A stretch of DNA of 64,000 bases, from the NCBI GenBank assembly GCA_045805805.1, contig JBJMKO010000137.1, positions 62,001-126,000 of the forward strand, in the 5' to 3' direction. The stretch is from VRUE01 sp045805805 (lineage in GTDB: Bacteria > Actinomycetota > Thermoleophilia > Solirubrobacterales > 70-9). How positions within the stretch are numbered: position 1 is the first letter of the stretch; the number at the start of each line of letters is the position of its first letter. The notes under the pieces were generated by a model. That model searched no databases. It saw only the letters and a program-made list of their open reading frames with translations, and was not told the DNA's origin. Below are positions 1 through 6,871 of this stretch, in pieces. The position numbers were made by a program, and so were the translations under genes.

Positions 1-405
1 GGCGGAATGATGTTCTGCGTTGGCGGCGCGGCGATCGACTCCAGCTTCTCGGCCTCCTACAACCTTGCCCAGTTCCTCGGCTGGGAGTGGGGCCGCTACC
101 GCGGCCCACAAAAAGCGCCGCGATTCACCGCCTCCTGGCTGGTCTTCCTGCTGTTGGCGATGGGGATCGTGCTGACCGGGATCAATCCGGTCGAGATCAC
201 CGAGTACAGCGTCATCTTCGCTGTCGTCGCCCTGCCGTTGACCTACTTTCCGATCCTGATGCTCGCCGGCGATCGCTCCTTCATGGGCGAGCACGCCAAC
301 GGCAGGATTTCGACCGTCTTGGGCTGGACGTACTTCGCGGTGATCGTCGTGCTGGCGATCGCGGCGGTTCCACTCCTGCTGATGACCAATGGGGGAGGCG
401 GATGA
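1..405 (+). CDS. NRAMP-family divalent metal transporter, C-terminal part
   Basis: The reading frame enters from outside the window, so only about the last 134 residues are visible. They hold three strongly hydrophobic membrane segments. The pattern around GINPVEITEYSVIFAVVALP and the following LTYFPIL segment matches the last helices of NRAMP (MntH-type) proton-coupled Mn/Fe transporters; the metal-binding helices 1 and 6 lie upstream of the window. The stop overlaps the start of the next gene (ATGA), so it heads an operon with two PRC-barrel proteins, a pairing known for actinobacterial NRAMP genes. Substrate cannot be told from this fragment. Confidence 0.75.
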   Translation, partial: GGMMFCVGGAAIDSSFSASYNLAQFLGWEWGRYRGPQKAPRFTASWLVFLLLAMGIVLTGINPVEITEYSVIFAVVALPLTYFPILMLAGDRSFMGEHANGRISTVLGWTYFAVIVVLAIAAVPLLLMTNGGGG

Positions 406-767
406 GCGCCGAACCCCAAAGCCCCGTGTTCATCGCCCACCGCCTGCTCGACGAGCAGATTCTCGACTGCGACGGCAAGCGCTGCGGGCGGGTCGATGAC
501 ATCGAGCTGCAGGGAAACCCCCCGCGAATCACCGCCCTGCTCGTCGGCGAGGGCCTCTACCCGCGGCGCCTGCCAGCATGGCTGCGAGGACTGGCACGGC
601 GAATCGCGGGGCCCGAGCGCTGGGGGGCGAACACCTTGCGGGTTCCGTGGGGGGAGATCGACGAAGTCGACGCCGCGATCCACCTGCGGGGCAAGGCCGA
701 GGAGCTCGGCCTGGGCGAAGGAGACGATCCGGAGCGCTGGATGGTGGGGAGGCTGCCGTGGAACTGA
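402..767 (+). CDS. PRC-barrel domain protein
   Basis: This is a 121-residue soluble protein whose ATG overlaps the stop of the NRAMP gene by four bases. Residues about 10-100 fit a PRC-barrel: an opening helix-strand (HRLLDEQILDCDGKRCGRVDDIEL), a central ITALLVG strand and a closing WGEIDEVDAAIHL strand. PRC barrels are small beta domains that bind protein or RNA partners, as in RimM and photosystem H subunits. Beside an NRAMP carrier it is likely a cytoplasmic accessory or regulator, but this is inferred from context. There is no membrane segment or signal peptide. Confidence 0.7.
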   Translation: MSAEPQSPVFIAHRLLDEQILDCDGKRCGRVDDIELQGNPPRITALLVGEGLYPRRLPAWLRGLARRIAGPERWGANTLRVPWGEIDEVDAAIHLRGKAEELGLGEGDDPERWMVGRLPWN

Positions 768-1015
768 GCCCGCGGCCCTTTGCCTTCAGCGAGTTGATTG
801 GGATGTCGGTCGAGGATTCCTCTGGCCGGCGCCTCGGCCGCGTCTGGGAGGCACGTGCCCGCTGGGCGCCGGACGGCACGATCGCGATCGAGGAGATCCT
901 TGTCGGACGGGGCGCGGTGTTGAAGCGCTTGCGCGGACCTGGCCCCGATGCAAGAGGTATCTCCTGGGAGAGCGTGGCCCAGATCGAAGCGCGCCGGATC
1001 GTCGTGCGGACCTGA
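758..1015 (+). CDS. Second PRC-barrel-like small protein
   Basis: An 85-residue protein read from GTG at 758, overlapping the preceding gene by 10 bases; longer frames that begin upstream only translate the antisense of that gene. The pattern LIGMSVEDSSGRRLGRVWEA followed by a beta strand (IEEILVG) and a closing ISWESVAQIEARRIVV strand repeats the PRC-barrel layout of its neighbour. The two PRC proteins may pair with each other or with the metal transporter upstream. Function beyond the fold is unknown. Confidence 0.65.
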   Translation: MELSPRPFAFSELIGMSVEDSSGRRLGRVWEARARWAPDGTIAIEEILVGRGAVLKRLRGPGPDARGISWESVAQIEARRIVVRT

Positions 1016-1054
1016 GCCTCCGTCCGGCCCCCTAGGCAGGAGAGCCCGAGCGGT

Positions 1055-2011
1055 TCAACGAAAGCCAGGAAGCACCTCGCGCTCGTAGAAGTCGAAGAAG
1101 CCGTCTTGGTCGGGACCGACCTGATGGACGTAAACGTGGTCGTAGCCGGCGTCGACGTATTCCTGGATCGCCGCGCGGTGGCGCTCGGGGTCTGGACCGC
1201 AGACCACGCTCTCGGCGATGTCGTCGGTGTCCAACGTCTCGGTCGCCTCTTCGAAGTGCGCCGGCAGCGGCAGCTCGAGGAAATGGCTGCCACCGATCGC
1301 GCCATTGGGCCACTGCTTCAGCGCCAGCCGCTTCGCCGCCTCCTCGTCCTCAGCCCAGCAGACGTGGAGCTGGCCGTAGGTCGGCTTGCCCTCTCCGCCT
1401 TCGGAGCGGAACTGCTCCAGCGACTCGGCGGCCGGGGCCGTCCCGACCAGCCCGTCGCCCGCGCGGGCGGCAATTTCGACGGACCTCTCTCCCGCTACCG
1501 CGACAAGAAGTGGCGGCAGCTCGTCGGGCAGGGAGTAGATCCGCGCGTTTTCGACGGTGAAGTGCTTACCCCGATGGCTCATCAGCCTCCCCTCCCAGAG
1601 CCCGCGGATCACTTCGATCGCCTCCTCGAGGCGTTCCTGGCGCACGACCACCCCCGGCCAGCCACCACCGAGGATGTGCTCGTTGAGGTTCTCCCCGGTG
1701 CCGACGCCGAAGGAGAATCGCCCCGGCATGAGGCTGGCGGCAGTGGCGGCGGCCTGGGCGACGATCGCCGGGTGGATGCGGACCGTCGGGCAGGTGACGC
1801 CGGTGATCAGCTCGATCCGCTCGGTGCGCTGCGAAATCGCCCCCAGGGCTCCCCAGACGAACGGACTCTCGCCCTGCTCGTCGACCCAGGGGTGGAAGTG
1901 GTCGGAGATTGAGGCGAAGGCGAACCCCACCTGCTCCGCGCGCTCAGCTTGAGCGACGAGGGAGGGAGCGTCGAACTCCTCGCTGGAGAGCGTGTAGCCG
2001 AGCTTGGTCAC
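1055..2011 (-). CDS. F420-dependent LLM-class oxidoreductase
   Basis: A 318-residue luciferase-like monooxygenase-fold protein. The N-terminal GYTLSSEEFDAPSLVAQAERAE, the ISDHFHPW motif near residue 35 and the GVGTGENLNEHILGG stretch near residue 100 match the G6PDH-like subgroup (TIGR03557) of F420-dependent oxidoreductases. These enzymes pass hydride to or from the deazaflavin F420 in the cytoplasm. The length is normal and no residue break is visible. It is transcribed alone, convergent with the PRC operon and divergent from the DUF72 gene. The substrate is not predictable; sugar phosphates, alcohols and nitro compounds are all used in the family. Confidence 0.85.
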   Translation of the reverse strand: MTKLGYTLSSEEFDAPSLVAQAERAEQVGFAFASISDHFHPWVDEQGESPFVWGALGAISQRTERIELITGVTCPTVRIHPAIVAQAAATAASLMPGRFSFGVGTGENLNEHILGGGWPGVVVRQERLEEAIEVIRGLWEGRLMSHRGKHFTVENARIYSLPDELPPLLVAVAGERSVEIAARAGDGLVGTAPAAESLEQFRSEGGEGKPTYGQLHVCWAEDEEAAKRLALKQWPNGAIGGSHFLELPLPAHFEEATETLDTDDIAESVVCGPDPERHRAAIQEYVDAGYDHVYVHQVGPDQDGFFDFYEREVLPGFR

Positions 2012-2063
2012 TGTCGGCCCCTACCCGTGCCTGGCTCACACCCAAACGGGTATCCACCATCGC

Positions 2064-2789
2064 ATGGCTTCCCAGCGGGTACGGATCGGCTGCTCGGGTT
2101 GGAGCTACGGGGACTGGCGTGGCGGCCTCTACCCCGAGGGCCTGCCGCAGCGGCGCTGGCTGGAGCGCTACGCCGAGGTCTTCGACACGGTCGAGGTCAA
2201 CGCGACCTTCTACCGGCTGCCGAAGCGCTCGACGGTCGAGAGCTGGGTCGAGCAGGTCCCTGGCGACTTCCGGTTCGCGGTGAAGGCGAGTCGCTATCTG
2301 ACTCACATGAAGCGCCTGCGTGAGATCGTCGACGCGGTCGCGCGCTTCTGGGAGCCGCTCGAGCCGTTGCGGCGCGGGCGGCGTCTGGGACCGGTGCTTT
2401 GGCAGCTGCCGGAGAACTTCCACCGCGACGACGACCTGCTCGCCGCGGCGCTCGACGAGCTGCCCCCTGCCCGCCACTGCTTCGAGTTCCGGCACCCGAG
2501 CTGGTTCGCCGCGCCGGTGAAGGAGCTGCTGGAGGAGCGCGGCGCCTCGCTTGCGATCGGCGACGACAAGCGCCGGCCGCTGCCCGAGGCCAAGCCGGCC
2601 GGCGAGATCGCCTACCTGCGTCTGCACTACGGCCACCGCGGTCGCGGCGGCAACTATTCCGAAGCCGAGCTCGACGGCTGGCGACGCCGGATCGCCGCCT
2701 GGCGCTCGCGGCGGCCTGTGTTCGTCTACCTCAACAACGACTGGAAGGGCTACGCACCCGCCAACGCCCGCTACCTGAAGCGGGCTTGA
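2064..2789 (+). CDS. DUF72 (YecE-like) family protein
   Basis: A 241-residue protein with the diagnostic start RIGCSGWSYGDWRGGLYPEG, the EVNATFYRLP strand near residue 50, WQLPENF near 110 and a C-terminal VYLNNDWKGYAPANA motif. All are conserved in DUF72, a TIM-barrel-like family of unknown activity. The ATG at 2064 is chosen because it directly precedes the conserved RIGCSGWSY segment; earlier in-frame starts run into the divergent oxidoreductase gene. No partner gene is obvious. Confidence 0.85.
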   Translation: MASQRVRIGCSGWSYGDWRGGLYPEGLPQRRWLERYAEVFDTVEVNATFYRLPKRSTVESWVEQVPGDFRFAVKASRYLTHMKRLREIVDAVARFWEPLEPLRRGRRLGPVLWQLPENFHRDDDLLAAALDELPPARHCFEFRHPSWFAAPVKELLEERGASLAIGDDKRRPLPEAKPAGEIAYLRLHYGHRGRGGNYSEAELDGWRRRIAAWRSRRPVFVYLNNDWKGYAPANARYLKRA

Positions 2790-2860
2790 TCGCGACTCCG
2801 CGGTTCGGCTACCCGCGCTCTGGGTAACAGGAGCCCGTACCCGACGAGAAAGGCTCAGCA

Positions 2861-3049
2861 ATGGGAATCATGGACAAGATCACCGGCAGAGCGAAGAAGG
2901 CGGCCGGCGACCTCACCGACGACCCCTCCCTGCGTCGTCAGGGCAAACGCGAGGAGCGCAAGGGCGAGAAGAAGGAGGAGCTGGATCGCGCTCGGGAGAG
3001 AGCCGACGAGAAGGCCGAGGAGGTCGCCGACCTCGAGCACAAAACCTGA
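2861..3049 (+). CDS. CsbD-like stress protein
   Basis: A 62-residue, very hydrophilic protein. Its first 25 residues (MGIMDKITGRAKKAAGDLTD) match the CsbD pattern of a short helix, GRAKKAAGDL, then a charged helical tail rich in E, K and R. CsbD proteins are small general-stress proteins with no known activity. A paralogue lies at 4159-4332. The tail here is longer and more acidic than in that copy. Confidence 0.75.
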   Translation: MGIMDKITGRAKKAAGDLTDDPSLRRQGKREERKGEKKEELDRARERADEKAEEVADLEHKT

Positions 3050-3105
3050 GAGCCCGACCAGGCGGGTTAGAGGCACCGTGAGCGGCTACTTCACGAGTAG
3101 CCGCC

Positions 3106-3447
3106 TCAGCTTTCCTCGCCGGCCACGGCGCGCTGAAGCTGGGCCTTGCTCATCTTCGAGCGTCCCTCGATCCCGAACTTCTTGGCGTCGTTGTAGAGCT
3201 GTTCGCGCGTACGGCCGCCGGGTCCGCTGCCCGAGCGCCTGCCGCCGCGGCTGGCGGCGGAGCTGCCGCGCTTAGAGCTGCGCGAGGCAGTCTTCGACTC
3301 ACCCGAGCGCGCCTTTTCCTTGTTCACGGCGCGGGCGGCGATCTCCTCGGCCCGGTCCTCGGACCGACCGGCCTCCTTCTCGCTCTCCTTGATGTGCTCG
3401 TACTGCCGAGCGCGTTTGGTGCCTTTTTTCACTCCGCGAGGGGGCAT
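3106..3447 (-). CDS. Basic protein with C-terminal Rho-N/SAP-like module
   Basis: A 113-residue protein rich in K, R, S and E. Residues 1-60 are a charged helix (EHIKESEKEAGRSEDRAEEI), residues 60-80 a Ser/Gly/Arg linker, and the last 34 residues (TREQLYNDAKKFGIEG, then RSKMSKAQLQRAV) form a helix-turn-helix unit like the Rho N-terminal or SAP fold. Relatives are sometimes labelled plasmid stabilisation proteins without evidence. The same terminal module recurs at the end of GvpJ (7947-8543), suggesting a shared partner or nucleic-acid binding role. Confidence 0.6.
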   Translation of the reverse strand: MPPRGVKKGTKRARQYEHIKESEKEAGRSEDRAEEIAARAVNKEKARSGESKTASRSSKRGSSAASRGGRRSGSGPGGRTREQLYNDAKKFGIEGRSKMSKAQLQRAVAGEES

Positions 3448-3495
3448 GGGCCAGCTCCTTTCTCCGGCTAGCCCAGTACCCGACGCGGCACCGGG

Positions 3496-4080
3496 CTATG
3501 CGTGGGTTGACGTCGCCTGGCGCTGGCCCTCGTGCACGCCCTCGGAGAACTCCTCGACGAGCTTCGCGTTGAAGGCATCGAGGTCGTCTGGTTTGCGGCT
3601 GCTTACCAGCCCCTGGTCGACGTGGACTTCCTCGTCGACCCATTCCGCCCCGGCGTTGCGCAGGTCGGTCTGCAGGCTGGGCCAGGAGGTAAGCGTGCGG
3701 CCATCGACGACGTCGGCGTTGATCAGGGTCCAGGGCGCATGGCAGATCGCCCCGACCGGCTTGCCGGCCTCGAAGAAGGCGCGGACGAACTGGACCGCGT
3801 CGGTGTCGGTGCGCAACTGGTCGGGGTTGGCGACGCCTCCGGGCAGCACGAGCCCGTCGTAGGTGCCGGGGTCCGCGTCGCCGACCGTCCTGTCCGGGGT
3901 GAAGGTGTCGCCCTTGTCGAGGTGGTTGAACGCCTGGATCGTGTCGTCTTCGGGGGCGAGCAGATCGACCTCGGCGCCCGCCTCGCGCAATGCCGCGAGC
4001 GGGCTGGTCAGCTCGACCTGCTCAGCGCCCTCGTTGGCGACGAGGATCGCGATCCTCTTGCCCTGCAACTGGTCTGACAT
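3496..4080 (-). CDS. PfpI/DJ-1 type intracellular protease-like (YraA/GSP18) protein
   Basis: A 194-residue DJ-1/PfpI-superfamily protein. RIAILVANEGAEQVEL opens the Rossmann-like fold, DGLVLPGGVANPDQLR is the oxyanion-region loop, and GAICHAPWTLI carries the nucleophilic elbow with Cys113 followed by His114. Family members act as general-stress chaperone, deglycase-like or peptidase proteins in the cytosol; which activity applies here is unclear. It lies between two stress-type small proteins on the same strand. Confidence 0.85.
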   Translation of the reverse strand: MSDQLQGKRIAILVANEGAEQVELTSPLAALREAGAEVDLLAPEDDTIQAFNHLDKGDTFTPDRTVGDADPGTYDGLVLPGGVANPDQLRTDTDAVQFVRAFFEAGKPVGAICHAPWTLINADVVDGRTLTSWPSLQTDLRNAGAEWVDEEVHVDQGLVSSRKPDDLDAFNAKLVEEFSEGVHEGQRQATSTHA

Positions 4081-4158
4081 CGGAACCTCCTCGGTCGAAT
4101 TGAGCGGGGATCCGGCGGCACCGTCCTCGAGATCCTCGAGGACGGCGTCGAATCGGAT

Positions 4159-4332
4159 TTATGAGGCGCGTTTGATCCCGCGTTTCGTCCCCTTGGCGAC
4201 CTTGTCGGCACCGCTCTTGACCTTGCTCTTGGCTCGATCGGTCCGGCCGCGGTTCTTCAGGCTCTGATCGTCTGCCAGCTCGCCGGCCGCCTTCTTGGCG
4301 CGGCCCTTTGCCTCATCGACCTTTCCACTCAT
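4159..4332 (-). CDS. CsbD-like stress protein, short form
   Basis: Fifty-seven residues starting MSGKVDEAKGRAKKAAGELA, the standard CsbD signature, with a basic tail (KSKVKSGADKVAKGTKRGIK). The ATG at 4332 is preceded at good spacing by GAGGAGG, so the longer upstream frame is rejected. It shares GRAKKAAG(D/E)L with the copy at 2861-3049. Probably induced with neighbouring stress genes; molecular role unknown. Confidence 0.8.
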   Translation of the reverse strand: MSGKVDEAKGRAKKAAGELADDQSLKNRGRTDRAKSKVKSGADKVAKGTKRGIKRAS

Positions 4333-4351
4333 GGTTCTTCCCTCCTCGAGG

Positions 4352-4669
4352 CTATCTCTTGCCCCAGGTTCGCTTTCCATTTCGGCGCCTGTGGATGACC
4401 GCCAGCCCACCAACGAGGCCGGCAGCGGCCGAACCGCCCGCAATGAGAGGCGCCTTTGCGCGAGAGGCCGTCAGGGAAACAGCCTTGCCGGCTGCCCGGG
4501 CCCCCGCTACGGCCGCCTTGCCGGCCAGCGCCGCGCTGGCCGCGGCATCGACGGGAGCCGCCACGTCTTTCGCTGCTTTCCGAACGCCTTTCTTCGCGGC
4601 CGAGCCGGCGGATTTGCTTTTGCTCGGGGCGCGTTTCTTGGCTTTTGGGGTCTTGGTCGCCTGGGCCAT
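4352..4669 (-). CDS. Small basic single-span membrane protein
   Basis: A 105-residue protein not assignable to a named family. Residues 1-35 are lysine/serine/alanine rich (ATKTPKAKKRAPSKSKSAG), residues 36-70 an Ala-rich amphipathic stretch, and residues 73-92 a Gly/Ala-rich membrane segment (APLIAGGSAAAGLVGGLAVI) ending in an Arg/Lys stop-transfer tail. Layout and membrane segment closely parallel the protein at 11472-11960 on the far side of the gas vesicle operon, so the two look paralogous. Likely an inner-membrane anchor with a basic cytoplasmic arm. Confidence 0.6.
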   Translation of the reverse strand: MAQATKTPKAKKRAPSKSKSAGSAAKKGVRKAAKDVAAPVDAAASAALAGKAAVAGARAAGKAVSLTASRAKAPLIAGGSAAAGLVGGLAVIHRRRNGKRTWGKR

Positions 4670-4747
4670 CCCAGCTATCCCGGCCTCTCTTCTGAATCTT
4701 GTCCAACTACTGCTTACCCAGCTCTAAAGCGGGTAAACGAGATACAG

Positions 4748-4978
4748 ATGAGTCATAACCTGAAAGAAAGGGTTGCCGCCCGAACGCGGCGCCAGAGAGA
4801 GCATGCTCACGAGCTGCGTCGGCATGCCGTCCTGGATCGATACGTGCGGCAGCGGGGCGCCACGCAGAAGATCAGGCGCTCACGCGAGAGGCTCGCCGAG
4901 CAGGTGGCCCGTAGCAAGCAGATGGGTCGACGGGCCCGGTGGAAGGCGATCCGCGCCCGAGATCGAGCACGGAGGTAG
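4748..4978 (+). CDS. Small arginine-rich hypothetical protein
   Basis: Seventy-six residues, about one third Arg/Lys, predicted as one long helix (ERVAARTRRQREHAHELRRH). No family recognised. ATG at 4748 was chosen; the frame upstream is the antisense of the gene at 4352. It is followed three bases after its stop by the 50-residue ORF at 4982, and its 3' end supplies that gene's GGAGG ribosome site. The strong basic helix suggests nucleic-acid or acidic-protein binding, which is inference. Confidence 0.5.
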   Translation: MSHNLKERVAARTRRQREHAHELRRHAVLDRYVRQRGATQKIRRSRERLAEQVARSKQMGRRARWKAIRARDRARR

Positions 4979-4981
4979 GCG

Positions 4982-5134
4982 ATGGCCATGAAGAGCTTCT
5001 ACATCGCGGCGACACAGCGCCTGATGGGGGATCGTCCCTCAGGCATACGGGCGTTCGCGGGCGCGACGGCGGCAGGGACTGCCACAGGAGTCCTGGTCTA
5101 CCGACTGCTGCGCCACCAGTCCGACTCCGACTAG
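4982..5134 (+). CDS. 50-residue single-span membrane protein
   Basis: A short gene read as MAMKSFYIAATQRLMGDRPS, then a Gly/Ala-rich hydrophobic segment at residues 24-43 (AFAGATAAGTATGVLVYRLL) and a short polar tail. A GGAGG site lies in the end of the upstream gene at good spacing, and the two are separated by three bases, so co-translation is likely. The Gly/Ala-rich membrane segment resembles those at 4352-4669 and 11472-11960. Convergent with the gas vesicle operon end. Function unknown. Confidence 0.5.
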   Translation: MAMKSFYIAATQRLMGDRPSGIRAFAGATAAGTATGVLVYRLLRHQSDSD

Positions 5135-5149
5135 CCGCTGAGCTTCCGC

Positions 5150-5389
5150 TCAGCGGCCCGGGAACGGGAAGAGAATCCGCTCGACCCTGTCCATGATCTG
5201 GTGGCTCGGGTAGCGCACGTTGTCGACCAGCGCGATCAGGTAGGCAACGAGCCTTTCTGCCTGCTCCCGTTTGTAGACGATGTTTTCTGCCCGCTCGATC
5301 AGCTCGTGGCTTGGATAGCGCACCTCCGTTATCCGGTCGAGTAGCGCATCGATGTATTCGTCGCGAAGCTGCTCTCCATTCATGGCCAT
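5150..5389 (-). CDS. YPSH tandem-repeat protein at the end of the gas vesicle operon
   Basis: Seventy-nine residues with an obvious internal duplication: ITEVRYPSHELIERAENI near residue 20 and VDNVRYPSHQIMDRVERI near residue 54, joined by a helical stretch (KREQAERLVAYLIAL). No family is recognised. It starts 24 bases after the gvpK stop and has its own ATG, so it is the last gene of the operon. The duplicated helix with invariant R-Y-P-S-H suggests two equivalent binding sites. A gas-vesicle link is inferred from position only. Confidence 0.6.
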   Translation of the reverse strand: MAMNGEQLRDEYIDALLDRITEVRYPSHELIERAENIVYKREQAERLVAYLIALVDNVRYPSHQIMDRVERILFPFPGR

Positions 5390-5412
5390 CGCCGCGGCCC
5401 TCCTTTCGTCGC

Positions 5413-5784
5413 TTACATAAGTCGGCCCAGAGGCCCGAGGTCCAGGTTCAGGTCCTCGTCCTCCAGCCCGAACGTCTCCTTCAGCTCGTCCATCCGCTCC
5501 TCGAGGAGCATGAAAGTCTCCCCAAGCCGCTCCACCTCCCCGGAAGTAAGGCTGCCCCCCTCGATCCGCCGAAGCGCCTGGCGCTCCATCAGCTGCCGCA
5601 ACAGCTCGATCAGCGTCAGGACGAGCTGCGCCAAGCCTTTCTCGAGTTCGTCGCGGTCAGCGTTGACCCTGCGCCGCAAGGCTCCGTCGAGCCGATCCAG
5701 CTCGTCGCCGAAGAGCTCCAAGTCCGAATGCCCGGCCAAGCGCTTGCTTCGCCCCGGGTGCTCGTCGCGAGTAGACGATCTCAT
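5413..5784 (-). CDS. gvpK: Gas vesicle protein GvpK
   Basis: A 123-residue protein with the GvpK core: LEKGLAQLVLTLIELLRQLMERQALRRI followed by LTSGEVERLGETFMLLEERMDELKETFGL. GvpK is an essential minor assembly factor in gas vesicle clusters. The N-terminal 25 residues are polar and variable. Its ATG overlaps the upstream gvpL/F-like gene stop by four bases. GvpK is a reliable marker that the cluster is a true gas vesicle locus rather than stray GvpF/L homologues. Confidence 0.92.
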   Translation of the reverse strand: MRSSTRDEHPGRSKRLAGHSDLELFGDELDRLDGALRRRVNADRDELEKGLAQLVLTLIELLRQLMERQALRRIEGGSLTSGEVERLGETFMLLEERMDELKETFGLEDEDLNLDLGPLGRLM

Positions 5785-6482
5785 GCGCCCTTCTCCGAGC
5801 TGAAGCTGTACGGAGGCCAGGGGCCGGTGCAGACGATCCGCCCGCTGCCGAGTTCCGCATCGAGCACGTCGATGCGAGCGCGAAAGGCATCGACGCGAAC
5901 GCGATCGACCAGATAGGCGGCCTTGAACAGCCCCGGCTTCAAGCCGGCGGCGCCCTGCCTGCTTTGGCGCGAGAGCGCGGCCAACGGCTCGTGAACACGG
6001 GCAGCGAAATCGGCAGCCCGGCGCTGATCTTGCGCACGCTCGAGCAGGTAGACGGTGCCGGGGCCGGGGCTACCCGGATCGCTTCCCCCGAAATCCTCTC
6101 CGTGCCCGGCATCCCCTTCCTCGGCGAGATCGTCGAAGTGCGCCCGCACGCCAAGCTCCACTGCCCCGCGGACGCCGGCGAGCAGCGACTGGAACTCCTC
6201 CCGCCGTTCATCGAGGATGCGTCGAAGGGCGGCCTCGTCGGCAACGGCGCCGTCGAAGCGCATGGGCAGGACGGTCGCGCGATCCATCAGCTCCTCGACG
6301 ACCCTCTCGTGGGTCCACAGGTCGTCCTCGCTGAGCAACGAGGAGAGTCGATCGTGCTCGCTGGCCACGGCGAAGGGACCCTCGCCGACCGTGCGCAGCT
6401 CCTCGCCGGCCAGCCCGACAGCTTCTGTGCGTTGGGCGGAATCGGCGATGGCATATACGTGCAGCACGAGCCGCCTCCTCAA
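5781..6482 (-). CDS. Gas vesicle protein GvpF/GvpL family, third copy
   Basis: A 233-residue GvpL/GvpF-family protein. VLHVYAIADS opens the first ferredoxin-like domain, RATVLPMRFDGAVADEAAL is the most diagnostic family block (near residue 70), and IVCTGPWPPYSF near the C-terminus is the family's closing motif. These proteins bind GvpA and nucleate or cap the growing vesicle. It overlaps gvpS upstream and gvpK downstream by four bases each. Three F/L members in one operon is more than the two in classic Streptomyces clusters. Confidence 0.88.
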   Translation of the reverse strand: MRRRLVLHVYAIADSAQRTEAVGLAGEELRTVGEGPFAVASEHDRLSSLLSEDDLWTHERVVEELMDRATVLPMRFDGAVADEAALRRILDERREEFQSLLAGVRGAVELGVRAHFDDLAEEGDAGHGEDFGGSDPGSPGPGTVYLLERAQDQRRAADFAARVHEPLAALSRQSRQGAAGLKPGLFKAAYLVDRVRVDAFRARIDVLDAELGSGRIVCTGPWPPYSFSSEKGA

Positions 6483-6871
6483 AGGGCCCCGGCATCGAGG
6501 GAGGCGCCGCGGGCGCTCAGCGACACACCGAAATCGCGTTCGATCGTCTCCACCGAGGAAACCAGGGCGCGAAGACCGACGTAGAGCAGGTCGACGTCGG
6601 CTACGGCGAGGGTGATGTCGCCATGGATGACGACGCCGCCGTCGAGCAGGCGATCGACCAGGTCGAGAAGGGAGACTTCACGATCCCGCAAGGCTCGGGA
6701 TACCCCTTGGTGCTGCCGCTCGCGCGAGGCCTCCCGGCGGGCGCTCCAAGCCTCGCGGTCGCGGGTGCGACGAGCGGTCGCGACTTCCCGTTGAAGATCC
6801 GCTCGCTCGGCGGCCCGCGCCTGTCTGGCCTCTTTGAGCTGCTCGGTTCTCTTCGAGGAGCCGCCCTTCAT
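6479..6871 (-). CDS. gvpS: GvpA-fold minor gas vesicle protein (GvpS/GvpJ type)
   Basis: One hundred and thirty residues starting at ATG 6871, which overlaps the gvpL stop (ATGA). Residues 65-115 carry the GvpA fold: VSLLDLVDRLLDGGVVIHGD, then ITLAVADVDLLYVGLRALVSSVE. The first 60 residues are an unusual highly charged helix (EQLKEARQARAAERADLQRE) absent from standard GvpS (about 90 residues). The longer frame running to 8038 is antisense noise. Minor GvpA paralogues such as GvpS, M and J shape the cone tips; the position after gvpJ-gvpL supports the gvpS name. Confidence 0.82.
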   Translation of the reverse strand: MKGGSSKRTEQLKEARQARAAERADLQREVATARRTRDREAWSARREASRERQHQGVSRALRDREVSLLDLVDRLLDGGVVIHGDITLAVADVDLLYVGLRALVSSVETIERDFGVSLSARGASLDAGAL

